Notes under the pieces: model-generated | Databases searched by the model: none | Told to the model about the DNA's origin: nothing | Seen by the model: the letters and a program-made list of their open reading frames with translations, nothing else | Position numbers and translations under genes: made by a program | NCBI GenBank assembly: GCA_033439265.1 | Contig: JAVTVX010000031.1 | Span: 3,767,501-3,831,500 of the forward strand | Source: Dillenia suffruticosa | Taxonomy: Eukaryota; Streptophyta; Magnoliopsida; Dilleniales; Dilleniaceae | Length of the DNA: 64,000 nucleotides | Direction of reading: 5' to 3' | Part shown: piece after piece, positions 47,535 through 59,141 of the stretch | Position numbering within the stretch: position 1 is the first letter of the stretch | How the letters are laid out: the number at the start of each line of letters is the position of its first letter

Positions 47535-48020
47535 GAGGAGGAGGAGGAGGAGGAGGAGGAGGAGGAGGAGGAGGAGGAAAGGAAGTGAGAAAATATTAAA
47601 AAATAAATAAATTTTAGAGAATTTTCTAAGAGAGAAAATGGTGGCAAAATTCTCATTTTTTTTTCTTTTACCAAAAAAGTTAAGAAAATAAAATTTAGAG
47701 AAATTTTTTAGGGAGAAAATGGTGCCAAAATTCTCTTTTTATTTTTTATTTTTTTCACCAAAATAAGGTAAATTACAATCACTATAACCCTCTTCATCTC
47801 CAAATCCCAAAGAGGCAACCATAGATTTTAGAGACAGAGAGAAAGGAGGAGAGGAAGTGAGAAAATGGCGAGAAAATAAATTTTAGAGAAATTTCCAAGG
47901 GAGAAAATGGTGCCAAAATATAGGATAAATTACAATATTCAGAACTCTCTTCATCTCCAGAACCTAAAGAGGCCAATCCCAGATTTTAGAGTGAGAGAGG
48001 AAGGAGGAGAGGAAGTAGAA
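47300..48020 (+). repeat. Degenerate tandem repeat, ~170-200-bp unit, 3-4 copies
   Basis: Blocks recur in the same order: GGAGAGGAAGTGAGAAAATG, AAATTTTAGAGAAATTTCC, GAGAAAATGGTGCCAAAAT, AGGATAAATTACAAT, CTCTTCATCTCCAGAAC and CAAAGAGGCCAA. Simple-sequence tracts (GA)n and (GAG)n at 47504-47578 have expanded inside one copy. Minus-strand frames with Ser/Leu runs come from these tracts. Confidence 0.8.
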
Positions 48021-49140
48021 TTTGGAGAGGGAATGTAAGAGAGCTTCAGTGAGGGGTTGAAGGAGAAGATGATGTGCAGATTGAAGGAGAGATCGGAAGA
48101 GTCACTGAGAACTATGTTGGAGAGGAAAGGGAGGGTGTAGACTGATGCCGGAAGCTTTTCTTTGATAAGAGGTGTTTGGTTTTCTTCTTCTCAGACTTTC
48201 ATAGAAAGTTTCGGCTCCCTTTCTCTCACTCTGTTCTATGGTCGGTGTGATGGAGGATGAAGTGGAGATCGGAGATGCAACGGAGGAGGTTAGAATTGGT
48301 AAAAGGAAGTTCCCGCGCGTGCTTCTCAATCTCCATGACCGTCCGCATATTTCAATCATCTTTTCACTTTTTATGAAAATCATATGGAGACAAGTGACTA
48401 TTTTTATAGTGGTAATGTGGTAGAACTAAAATCATATGGGGATTTTTACCGATAGATTTTTTATTTAAGATCATATATTTGATTCATAATTTAAGTATAA
48501 AACAGATTATATTAAAAAAATAGTTTTCTTAAATGAGTTATTATAAATCTCAAATTATATTAATTTAAATATGATTTTAGATATTGATCGATATAATAAA
48601 AAAAAAATTATACAAAGTAAATTATAATTTACTCAAACTAGAATTCGGTTAAATTTTTTTATAGAGCATTTTAATAAAAAATTTATATTTAGATTAAGAT
48701 ATTTTTGCGGTTAAGATTGCGACTTTTAGCAAAGTAATAATATTAAAATATTATATTATCACGTAATTAATTTTTAATGACCAATGAATTTGTGTTTAGA
48801 TAAAATCAATATTTTCAATCATTAATTTTTTCTGATAAATATTTTCGTTATAGTCTCATTTTCATCCTTTTCTCTTTTCTATCATTTACCATACCCATGA
48901 CGCATGTGCCATCATTTCTTCGATTAGCCCTCCAAAACCAAAGACCAAATTTCTTTTTAATTTTCCTTTTTCTCCACGATTATTTTTTTTTATTTTTTTA
49001 TATAAAATTCATAAAAATTATATAAATATACGAAATTATAAAAATTCGAATAGAAAAAATATTTAAATAAAAAATATTTATCATGTTCTCGCAAGAACCC
49101 CACAATTATTTCTCGTTGCAGCTAATATTCTGCGCGAACA
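48021..49140. other. Intergenic, no confident gene
   Basis: A 93-codon minus-strand frame (48102-48383) has no recognisable domain. The rest, to about 49080, is very AT-rich. This includes the distal upstream region of the FAS1 gene. Confidence 0.45.
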
Positions 49141-49148
49141 TAATTCCT

Positions 49149-49304
49149 GGAGAGAGAGAGAGAGAGAGAGGATCTAGTCACGCTTAATTCATTCAAATAC
49201 CCTTCCCTCCTCTTCTCACCTTACACGATCAATCATTTTACAAACACCCGGCCAAGAAAATCAAGAAACCCAAGACCCAAAACTCATCTCTCTCTCTCTC
49301 TCTC
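49149..49304 (+). promoter_or_regulatory. FAS1-gene upstream region with GA and CT tracts
   Basis: A (GA)n run at about 49149-49170 and a (CT)n run at about 49287-49304 flank about 115 bp of presumed promoter and leader. The CT run ends directly at the ATG. Confidence 0.5.
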
Positions 49305-50033
49305 ATGGCTTTCCACATCCCTCTCCTCCTCCTGACTTTCTCTCTCCTGGCCGCACCGCCCATCTCTCCACCACAACCACCGGGAACACCACAGACGCAA
49401 TCATCCCAACAAATAAGCAATATAATTGACGCACTCATTGGCACCGGAGATTACAGCAACTGGGCAGACATACTTTCGGCAACAGACCCATATTCACTCC
49501 CCTTCAGATTCACTCTCTTCATCCCGACCGACGAGGCCCTCTCTCACCTCCCCACCATCCCTCCTCTCGGCTTCGATCCTCTCCTCTTCTTCTACCACAT
49601 CGTTCCTCAACGCCTCTCTTTCTCCCACCTCCAACTCTTCCCCATCAACACTCGCCTCCCCACTCTCCTTCCCGCCAAATCCATTCTCATCACCAACAAC
49701 TCTCGCGCCAATTTCACTCTCGACAGCTCCAGGGTCACAACTCCCGATTTGTTCCTCAATGGCGCCGTTTCTGTTCAGGGCATTGATAGAATTCTTGATT
49801 GCTCGGTTTTCGGAGGCCAGGGTGATCTTAATACTCCTCCTATAGGACCTCTTTCTTCTTTTCCTCCTACTCCGCCGCAGCAGCCGAAGAAGAGGCCGAA
49901 GGAATCTGAGTGTCCCGACGGTGAGTTCTTGGGTGGGCGGAGATCAAATACGGCCGGATTGTTGATTGGTTTCTTTCCAGGCTGCTTCTTGATTGCTGGT
50001 TTGGTTGGTACACTTGGTTTCAAGATTCTTTGA
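49305..50033 (+). CDS. Secreted single-FAS1-domain fasciclin-like protein (242 aa)
   Basis: Intronless frame of 242 codons. Residues 1-17 form a signal peptide (MAFHIPLLLLTFSLLAAPP), followed by a Pro-rich spacer. The FAS1 domain covers about 35-168, with ISNIIDALIGTGDYSNWADI, FRFTLFIPTDEALSHL, the YH pair (97-98) in FFYHIVPQRLSF, and DLFLNGAVSVQGIDRIL. N-glycosylation sequons occur at N131 and N136. A Pro-rich, charged linker (about 178-214) leads to a hydrophobic tail (about 216-242) that could be a GPI-attachment signal or a membrane anchor. FAS1 proteins act in cell adhesion at the wall/membrane face. Classical arabinogalactan Ala-Pro repeats are sparse, so it is nearer the single-FAS1 FLA19/20/21-type proteins than typical FLAs. 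The start is the only Met that gives the signal peptide. Confidence 0.9.
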   Translation: MAFHIPLLLLTFSLLAAPPISPPQPPGTPQTQSSQQISNIIDALIGTGDYSNWADILSATDPYSLPFRFTLFIPTDEALSHLPTIPPLGFDPLLFFYHIVPQRLSFSHLQLFPINTRLPTLLPAKSILITNNSRANFTLDSSRVTTPDLFLNGAVSVQGIDRILDCSVFGGQGDLNTPPIGPLSSFPPTPPQQPKKRPKESECPDGEFLGGRRSNTAGLLIGFFPGCFLIAGLVGTLGFKIL

Positions 50034-50053
50034 AAATCTTCTCTCTCTACGCT

Positions 50054-50059
<6 letters not shown>

Positions 50060-50104
<45 letters not shown>
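50060..50104 (+). repeat. (GA)n microsatellite in presumed 3' UTR of the FAS1 gene
   Basis: About 22 GA dinucleotides begin about 27 bp after the stop codon. Confidence 0.95.
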
Positions 50105-50108
<4 letters not shown>

Positions 50109-51552
50109 GAAGGTAGTGGTGGGGGGAGTTTAGGATGATATCTGAATCATCTTTACCGGAGACGATTTATTTTCCCGCTATTTCACGCAGTTGAATGAAT
50201 TTTGCGGTTCGAGTCTTGATTTTGTTTCTTGTGATTGTTTGAACCTTTCGGAAGAATTGTACCGAGAAGTAAATTCGAAATTGAGGAAGGGTAATTGTGT
50301 CCAAGTGAATGGCATTTATTTGGTCCAACTTTACAAATATTAGATAATTCATTGATTGAAAATCTTTGGCATGAAATTTCTGTTCAGAACTGTGAGGAAA
50401 ATAAAAATAAAAAATGTCACTAGAAAAGGGCCTTCATTCTCAATTACATTTCTCCAATCTATCTAACAAACAAACTGAATTCCCAAATGATTTTTGGTTA
50501 ATTTAATATATTATCTATTTTTTAAGAGAAATGGAATGATATTTTGATAATACAAAATTTCAGTAATTTTGTTCTTGCAAAGAACTCGAGTGATAAAAAA
50601 ATCTTTTATTTAAGTATTTTTTTTTTCGAAATTTAGTATTTAAATTTTCGTAAATACATAAATTTTCACTAAATTTTCAACCATATGTTAAAAAAATTCA
50701 ATAATTCTTATAATGTTCAAACTTTTAGCTATTAAAATATTTTTTTATTCAAATAGTTTGTATTCTCACTCATTAGTCTTCGTATTGTAATATAAATAAA
50801 GTTATTCTACAAAAAAGATTTATTCAATCGATTAACATTTGCTGATTTAATCAAATTTATCTTTCAATTTATATCTATCTTTATTTTTTTATTATACTTT
50901 ATTAGGATAAAAAACTATTAATTTTCATAGTAAATATAATTTAATGGCCTAGTTTTTGAGAATATAAATAAAATATGAAATGTTTATAAATTATATGGGA
51001 TCTTTTTATATATATATATATATAAACCATGATAGTCATTTTTTATTCTATTAAATTTGATTTGATTCGAATTAAATTTTTAAGAGGTAAAATCCTTTAG
51101 ATGTGTATTTTTTATATATATAAAACTTGAACCAAAACCTTAGTCATAAGATTCATAGGTGCTTGCAAACAACATGTGAATCAACTCTCATTATCATCAT
51201 TATTCATAGGTTTAAACCAACGGATAATTGATTTAGTAAAATAAAATATTAGATTTTTTAATCAAATTTTTTATTTTTAAAATTTAAGAATGAAAAAAAC
51301 TATACTAAGAGAGTCATCTTTTAGATAGGGCTCTCATAAATATTTAAACTGAATTAATCAGAATATTATTACTGATATCAGTATCAAAGAAAAACAAAAA
51401 AAGAAAAATCATTCACAGGCCCAAGCCAAATAACTTTTAAGGGCCGGGCTGAGTGGGCCCTTGGGGCCTGGGCTAATTCATCCACCCCTTAAAATCTTCC
51501 CATTTGCAACGAGGATATGGGACTGAAACTGCCCTGTGCTCTTCGGGAACCA

Positions 51553-51555
<3 letters not shown>
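50105..51555. other. Intergenic, no gene seen
   Basis: AT-rich spacer between the FAS1 and epsilon-COP genes with a short (TA)n at about 51007-51024. It contains the epsilon-COP promoter by position. A GGCCCAAGCC / GGGCCGGGCT / GGGCCTGGGC cluster at 51417-51472 resembles GGGCC-type (TCP-like) promoter elements common in housekeeping plant genes. Confidence 0.5.

Positions 51556-51559
<4 letters not shown>

Positions 51560-51598
<39 letters not shown>
51560..51598 (+). repeat. (CT)n tract in epsilon-COP leader
   Basis: About 19 CT dinucleotides end about 13 bp before the ATG, the same arrangement as for the FAS1 gene. Confidence 0.95.
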
Positions 51599-51601
<3 letters not shown>

Positions 51602-51611
51602 CTGATTGAAA

Positions 51612-54600
51612 ATGGCGACAGGACCAGATCCGCTGTTCCAGCTGAGAAACAACTTCTACTTGGGAGCATATCAAGCAGCGATTAACAGCAGTGATATTCC
51701 CAATCTGTCTCCCGATGATGCCCTCGAGCGTGATTCCCTTGTTTTCCGTTCTTACATTGCTCTCGGTAGCTACCAGGTCTACTCCCCCCTCTCTTTTTCT
51801 CTTTCATTTTCGAGTTCCAGATCTGTATGCTTTCCATTTGTTGATTCGATTTCGTGATTTCTTCAGCTTGTGATTAATGAAATTGATTCGAATGCTCCGA
51901 CGCCTCTTCAGGCCGTGAAATTTCTTGCCTTGTATCTCTCCGATCCCACTCAAAAGGTCCTTTTCACTTTTGGATCTGCAAAATTTTAAGTATTTCTTTT
52001 ACCTTGTTTTTGCATAATTGGATCTGATCCTGTATGACCTTTCATTAGGACTTGACAATTACGAATCTTCGGGAGTGGTTGGGAGATGCAGCCCTTGCTA
52101 ACAATCCAATTCTAAGACTGATTGCAGGGATTGTATTCATGCATGAGCAGGACTATAATGAAGCTCTCAAATATACTCATGCTGGTGGCACCATGGAGTT
52201 GTTAGTCTTCTTTTCTTTAGCTTCTTTAATCTTCAATCTTTAGTTATGAAGTTTGAAACGGTTTCTCGTCTTATATTGATAGTGAAAATCAGTTGGAATT
52301 AGACTGTACATCTTATGAGGTATTCTTGTCATGGTTAATGTTGTTGCTTGCTTTTATTATTTCTGTTGTTTATGATGTGTGTCAATATCGAATTCAAATT
52401 TCCATATAATTAGCGGACAGAAGTTTATGCCTCTAATCATTCAGGTACTAAATAATAATTGGCTATATTCCTACCATCATCTGTATATAATTTGTACTAC
52501 GTAAGTTGTTCTAGATGTGTTAACATATTAGCACGTATTGCTTAACTTTGTACATACAATTGGGCGGACCAGGATCTGATCTAGTTCAAGACGGAAACAG
52601 ATAAACTGACTCGTTGTTTGTATGTGAAGTATTTTACTGAATGGGTCTTTGATTGGGAATTAACTAGGGTGCCTAAAAATTGCCGGGAATTCTTTTCCTA
52701 ATTGGTGATTGCAGTATGTGGCAAACCAATGAATTGAACACCCTCCCATTTGATTTCACGAGACATGAACTTCCCTGCAGATGAAACTTTTGAGACCCCT
52801 TTTTATGCCTTTGAGTCTTTTAGATAAGAGGGGATCACTGAAAAGAATGGAATACATTACGAAGTTAGAATGGATGTTCTTGGTAACAATCAATGCCAAC
52901 CTCCTTGTAAGTAGGTAATTGTGGTTCCGCCTGGCCAAATTCTTGTAATCCTCATTGTAGGGGGTCCAAATGTCATATCCTTTACCTTAGCTCCCAAAAT
53001 AAGCCACAATAGGGCTTAGGAAGGAATTCTTTCCTGAATTCCAAATTATTAGTTAGCCTTTCTTATTGCACCTTTTATCCTGTTGGAGTCAACTTCCTTT
53101 TCCTTACAGTGGCATAAGTCTCCATTATCTAAAGTCCTCCAAAAGTGCACCTAAAGTATAATATCAGGCTTCCACTTGCTCCACAGAAGTTGATAGCATC
53201 ACCTGCTGAAACAAATGGGTAATGCAAAGTCTTTCTTTACACTTGAAAATCTTCCCAGGGTCCAATCTCTTCTTGAGAACTTTTGTAGCTAAAATGGATA
53301 AGGAGGGTATTAAAGGGTTTGATTTGAGGTCTCACACTAACCAATTGAGATCGACTTACAGGGATGGAAAATGGTGGTCATGAGATAACATCATGTAAAA
53401 CCTTCATCACCTGCTTTTGGAAGCCAATATTTTCCCTTCTGCGCTTGATTGCTGCAAATTTGATGCCAGAGTCCATTGTTCATGCTTTTGGCAACAATGT
53501 GGAATCTGGTTTTGTTATGTGAAAATTTGTGGAACTAAATATCTTAATTTATATGTGGCAGGAAATATGTTGTATTCAACATGAACAGCCAAGCAAATAT
53601 CAAGAAAACTGGTGGTACAAATTAGGAAGTCTCTTTTATGCTAATGCTATGTCATCAAATGATGACAAGTTGGGAGTTAATTCAATTGTGAATAATACGC
53701 GAGAGTATCGTTTGAGATCGTTTGGGCATGTGCAAAGAAAACCTAAGAACGCACCAATTAGGAGAACCGAAAACTTAAATATGAGAGATTTAGTAAAATG
53801 TAGGAGTAGATCGCTGAAAATTTAGATGCAAGTTATTAGTAAAAATATGATAGTTAAGGATTTAGACGAGAAGATGACCTTGGATAGAAATGAGTGGCGT
53901 AGAAAAATCCGCACAAATTAAACTAGTATATTTTAGATATATATATATATATTTATTTATTTACTTTTTTTTATTCTCTTCTATATTTATTTCTATTTTT
54001 GTATTTATTTATTTATTTATTTTTTTAATCATAATTTGTCTCTCAAATGACCGACCTCAAATTATTGGGTTTAAGATTCAATTTGTTGTTGCTATTTCAT
54101 CAAATGAATATTGGTTGTGGGTTCTGAATCAGTATTTTTTAATAACATTCTACACAAACGATGGATTTTTTTTTCTTTGAAAATGCTTTGCTGGAAGGTT
54201 TTTTCAATTTTATTTGGAGGGTTTATCTTTCTCAAAACTTGGAGCCTTGGCTAATAACTTTTATTTTGCATATTTCCAAGCACACATGAATTAGTATTAA
54301 ACATTTGATTTTGAGCAAAGTGTTTTTTCTTCTCCTCTTTTTCCCTTCACCTGTTCAACACCATGTCAAGGTTATATGCATGTTAAATCTTTTTTTACTA
54401 GTTTGTTTCATTTCTTTCCACGTGTACTTTAAATTTTGAGTTCATTCTCTATGTCTGATAAAAATGAGTGGTTTCTATGTGTTTGCCAGACAAATGGCTG
54501 AAGTAAATATATCTGTAGGATTGAAACTCAAAAGATTGTGTTAAGAAGAAATTTGTCTTGGTTTAAGGTCAAACTTGGAAAAAGAACAGATAAATAGAGG

Positions 54601-57600
54601 TTAGACATGTGAAATTGAGCAATGAAAGAAAGCACTGGACTGGACAGAAAGAAATGACTTCCAGATTCACAGTGTAGATTGACTCAAGGTTTTTTGATGT
54701 CTAATACTTTAGCTTGGCTACATCTCATTTGACAGTAGAAATAGTTTAAAATGTTTGCTGTAGACTTCGCACCTATCCATCATAAGTGTTTGAATCTACT
54801 CACTCAAGTAGCAAACTGGTTATTATCCAATTTATAATCTCTGTCTCTTTCTCTCAGTTAGCTGATGATAATACTTTGGCTTCTCCACTTGGGAGTGGTA
54901 CTAGCATGTCTTCAAGTGTGATGTAAATGGTTTACTGTTGCTTTCCACTCACAGTGGCACTTGCATCTTGAGGCCAATCAAGTGCAAGGAAATTACCTTT
55001 TTTTGTGGCTTTCTGATTGCTGGTTCACATTTTTCAGGCATGCTTTGAATGTTCAGATATTCCTTAAGATGCACAGGTCAGACTATGCAGAAAAGCAGCT
55101 GAAGGTCATGCAGCAGATTGATGAGGACCACACACTTACACAACTTGCAAATGCATGGTTAAACTTGGCAGTGGTATGTGCATAGACTCTAGATAGCTGC
55201 AATGAATAAAAAGTTGTGTGGACAAAATCTTGTAAAAAGGAGACATGTCTGCGTTGAGCATTTGCATCAACACAGGTTATATACAACACTTTGAAGACAT
55301 TCATTAGGTGCTTCTCAACCGTGTCCAACATTTTCCTATATTTTTCCTTTCACCTAGATATCTATTTTAATCTTCTAGGGTCTATCACCACTTATCCAAT
55401 GGTTAAAACTCAAGCATTGGTTAGAATGATTTACATATCTATAGCAATGTTCTCTTTTAGAACTAAACCTGATTTCCAACTAGAAAAGGTAATGGATCAT
55501 GGGTCGTGGTTTGACCAGGCTGAACCAATGATGTCATGATGCCATAAGTATTTATTAATTAGTATAAATACATGGAAATTATCAATATTCTGGAATGTTG
55601 AAGCTAATTAAAAGAAAAAAAAAATGGCCGCAATTTATGTCATATTTTTAATCTATTTTGTAAATGTTCAATTTCATTTGCCAAGTGGTAGGAAGAATGA
55701 GTATTAGCAATTTAATTTCTAGGTTTTTGTGGATGGGAAATTTAATTGGTACAAGGTCCAACCAGTTGAACCATATGCCTAGTCCCCTTTTTAAATTTGA
55801 GAGTTCTTAAATAATTCAAATACTAAATACAAGAGTAAGACACAATGAAGGGTGGTTTATAAAACTCAAAATGAAGTCATTGTGTGTGAATGAAGATATA
55901 ATTAAGGTATTGTGTTTATTGACTGTTACAATATGTTATTTCTTCATTGACTTATTAAAATAACATAAATTGCAGTTTCAAATTTATATAAAAATTTTGA
56001 AATGAGTATCGTTGTTGCTTTGTACTAAATTATATCTAGCCTTTTGCAATGGTTTGTCCTTGTTAAGTCCCAACCGTCGTGTTCATGCTTTATATATGAA
56101 AATTTTTAATTTATTTACTACATGGCTTTAAACAGGGTGGCTCAAAGGTCCAGGAAGCTTATCTTATCTTCCAAGATTTTTCTGAGAAGTATCAGATGAC
56201 TGGGCTTCTTTTGAATGCGAAGGCTGTTTGCTGCATACACATGGGACAATTTGATGAAGCTGAAACCCTTTTGCTTGAAGCACTCAATAAGGCAAGTTTG
56301 AAGATGTGCTTTGTTGTTTTTTTTTTTTTTGTGTAGGTTTCAGATCAGTTAGGAGCCTAAATGTTAGGGGTGTACTACGTAATAATATTTGGTTTTGGCA
56401 TTGAAACTATTGATATAGGATGCAAAGGATGCAGAAACTCTGGCAAATCTGGTTGTATGCAGCCTTCATGTTCGGAAAACACCTTCACGTTATCTCAGGT
56501 AAAATTGCCCTTGACTAACACATAGCTATACTCCCTTTTGCTGCAATCATACTTCTAACTAAAATTGTTCAACTGTATGAAAAGATTTGAGACATTGATA
56601 TATGCTTTGCAGATGATGAAAATTTGAAAAAATTGGATAAAAAGACCAATTCTATTTGTTCTATCCTAGGTGGGTTGTATGGTGCCATTGATTTACCGAA
56701 TTTAAGCAACTTTGCTAGATTTTCTGTTCTTTATTCTTGATTCTCTACTTCTATAAGTTGTAAAAGCACCAGAAGGTTTTTCTTTTTTTGATAGAAAAAG
56801 AAAATCATATTAGAGGTGAATAAGAATGTATAGTGACCCCAAAGGATCATATATCCTCAGGATCATTAAAAATAAATTACAAAAAGAAGACCAAAAAACT
56901 TGTGAACCTGGCAGTGAACTGCCAAAAGTAGCGGTTTGCAAGTTCACTGGTTGATCAGCTGGTTAAATGTGGGTTCAAACTTCATACAGATGCACTGAAA
57001 GGGGTCCAAGACATTCGCTTGTAACCATTCTACCTAATTGAAATCAATTGAATTTCCACTGCCCCACAAATGACCTTGAAGTTATCTGAAGCAATATTTG
57101 TGAAGCATTAACAATGGTTTTTTTTTTCCCCGTTTTATGAACTGGATTGAGCTGTCTGGTTCAGGGGGGGAAAAAAAGCCCGGTTCAGCTGGATCAGTTA
57201 GGTTCAGTTGCATAAACATGATCCAATGGTTGGAACAGAACCTATTAAGGGCCCAGTTCACAGGTTCCCGAGTTGAACTGGCTGGGTTTTGATAATATTG
57301 CTGGAACCTCTTTGTCAGGATGTTCTTGCCTTATGCGTGCTTCTTGTTTGAATATACAAGAATGTGTGCTTTTTTGTTTTATTGTTTTGCATTTTTTATT
57401 TTTGAAATCATAGAAATCTCAACCACTACGTTTTGGTGTGCAACAGTAGAATTATCAGGCACATGTAATAAGTCACAAACCATACACATTGGACAAATGA
57501 CCAGGTTTTTAACCTATATGTGTGATCTTCCCATAAATGGGTGGGAAATTTCTTACATTTCCATATGAAGGATAGAACCCTGGTATTGAGAATGGGGAGC

Positions 57601-58113
57601 GGTGCATCACAACCACCAGAATGTTTGATCATTTGTCGTTGTTTTACTTTTTGATTGGATAGGAATTGTTATTTATTCTCCTTGGTACTTGATAGTCTCT
57701 CCTTAGCTGATTAGACTTCACTTAAGCAGATGTATCTTGAATGAATGTTAGCAGCTATATCCATTCCCAGTTCTCTTGGTTTGGCATTCTAGTAAAATTC
57801 TCATACTCTTATGTTCACTCGTGTGCTGTTTGCTTGCATCGTGCATGCTCACCTACTGTGGTCCACAAGTTAAGTGGTTATGAATTGGTGGACTTATAAT
57901 AGATGTAAGCATCCTTTTGGTTTAATTAGGGTTCTTAGCACCCTGTAGATAGTAAAAGGACATCAACCGGCGTTTCATCCTTATGTTCACTCAATGTGTT
58001 TGTTTGATTCATTTTTCAGCCAGTTGAAACTATATCATCCAGAACATATACTTGTTAAACGACTTTCATCTGCGGAGGAGAGCTTTGACAGAGCAATTCA
58101 GACAGTTGCCTGA
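51612..58113 (+). CDS. COPE: Coatomer subunit epsilon (epsilon-COP), 290 aa, 7 exons
   Basis: Exons: 51612-51776, 51867-51956, 52049-52200, 55038-55173, 56136-56291, 56419-56498 and 58020-58113, with consistent phase throughout. The 290 residues match the usual ~290-aa plant epsilon-COP. Landmarks: [20 protein letters not shown] (N-terminus), [109 protein letters not shown] and HPEHILVKR. The fold is a TPR-like helical solenoid that binds alpha-COP in the COPI coat for Golgi-to-ER and intra-Golgi retrograde vesicles. All introns are GT-AG except intron 5 (56292-56418), which begins GCAAGT after AAG. Intron 3 (2.8 kb) carries a LINE 3' fragment. A SINE lies about 190 bp after the stop. The ATG follows a CT-rich leader; an in-frame TTG two codons earlier is not used. 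Confidence 0.96.
53663..54107 (+). mobile_element. 5'-truncated RTE-like LINE in epsilon-COP intron 3
   Basis: The last part of the LINE reverse-transcriptase ORF reads [20 protein letters not shown], then (after one stop) [16 protein letters not shown] and stop. An (AT)n run, a TTTA-rich stretch and a 3' UTR ending TTTGTTGTTGCTATTT follow. A 17-bp flanking duplication with one mismatch (GCTATGTCATCAAATGA at 53646-53662; GCTATTTCATCAAATGA at 54091-54107) marks insertion by target-primed reverse transcription. The 3' UTR matches that of the 14.3-17.5-kb LINE. Confidence 0.9.
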
Positions 58114-58295
58114 AGATTGATCGAGACGGTTGCAGATAGCCTTGTGTTGCATTTCACCTTACAAAGTCGCTACTATTTTTTTTGGTTCTGTAACCTAGAA
58201 TGCATCGATTTGGACGAGAAAGACATGTCACACTGAGAAAAAACCAGTAATGATGTTTTGAGAGCTACTTCTTTTGTAAAGGGTACGATTTAGCA

Positions 58296-58538
58296 GATGA
58301 GATGGTTTTTTTTTTTTTTTTGGTACCATGTCTTGGATACCGTCTGATATCCGGGGTTTCGTCCCGACTAATCCTGATTGACTGCTGCAGTGGTTCCTTT
58401 CGGAGGGCGGGTCTCCCAACGTAGAGTACTCCATACACATGAGGGTCCAATACTCTCAGCAGGAGTCGAACCTCGGTCACGTTTAAGGGTATTTAACCCT
58501 ACATCCAGTTGAGTCGATTCGCGTTGGTGATGAGATGG
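58296..58538 (-). mobile_element. tRNA-derived SINE after the epsilon-COP stop, minus strand
   Basis: GATGAGATGG occurs at 58296-58305 and at 58529-58538, flanking a ~223-bp body. It opens with poly-T, which is poly-A on the minus strand. The minus strand carries GACTCAACTGGATG (A-box-like) and GAGGTTCGACTCC, a consensus pol III B box. By distance it may lie in the epsilon-COP 3' UTR and could affect transcript ends. Confidence 0.9.
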
Positions 58539-58929
58539 CTTTTCGTAGGTTCATTTTTCATTATATGTTTGTGATTCCTTACCGGGAGTAGAAACTGGAT
58601 TGCACTATTGCCTTTCTCCTTTCCCGTGGTTCACCAATATTAAAAAGTATAAGCTGAATTATATTTATATCATATAGCATTTTCTGTCCATGCCTATTTC
58701 TCAAGTTTTACAATTGTGGCATATTTCTTGTTTTTGTTGATGACAATGTTAGTGACGTGCCGTGAAAGGGGTATCAAAAATCGCAAATTGAACAAAGAGC
58801 ACCAGATTTGAATCAATTCCAGAGCAATTGATGGGTGGGATATTTTTTTTTTCTTGGTATAACTAATTGATATTTGAAGATTAATTCGGGTTGAGTATTG
58901 TCGAGCCTAATTTTGGGGAGAGTTCTTCT

Positions 58930-59141
58930 AATGTAGGTTTTTTTTCTTTTTTTTTTTTAGTATTATATTAACCGGTATCTGAAATAATATTCCGACTAAT
59001 CTTGTTCGACACTTGCAGTAATCCATTTAAGGGGATTATCCTCCCAACGTTCTATGTTCAAGCCGTAAGTTGAACTCGGGAACTTGGTTAGAGGATCAAG
59101 CGTCACATTTCACTAGACTAACTGTCCGTTGGTTAATATAG
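58930..59141 (-). mobile_element. Second copy of the same SINE family, minus strand
   Basis: Poly-T at 58938-58959 opens a ~196-bp body. The minus strand shares CGTTGGGAG, ACTGCA-GTGTC and AGATTAGTCGG with the 58.3-kb SINE. The A box (TTAGTCTAGTG) is recognisable; the B box (GAGTTCAACTT) is degraded. A possible 8-bp duplication (TAATGTAG / TAATATAG) flanks it. Confidence 0.82.

Noticed and set aside
48102-48383. 93-codon minus-strand ORF
   Set aside because: Ser/Arg-rich with no recognisable domain; next to tandem repeats and likely chance.
49426-49845. 139-codon ORF in another frame of the FAS1 gene
   Set aside because: Overlapping shadow frame; the signal peptide and FAS1 motifs are in the 49305 frame.
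58440-58528. Possible tRNA gene on the minus strand
   Set aside because: The B box is perfect, but it belongs to a SINE with target duplication and poly-A; no acceptor stem.
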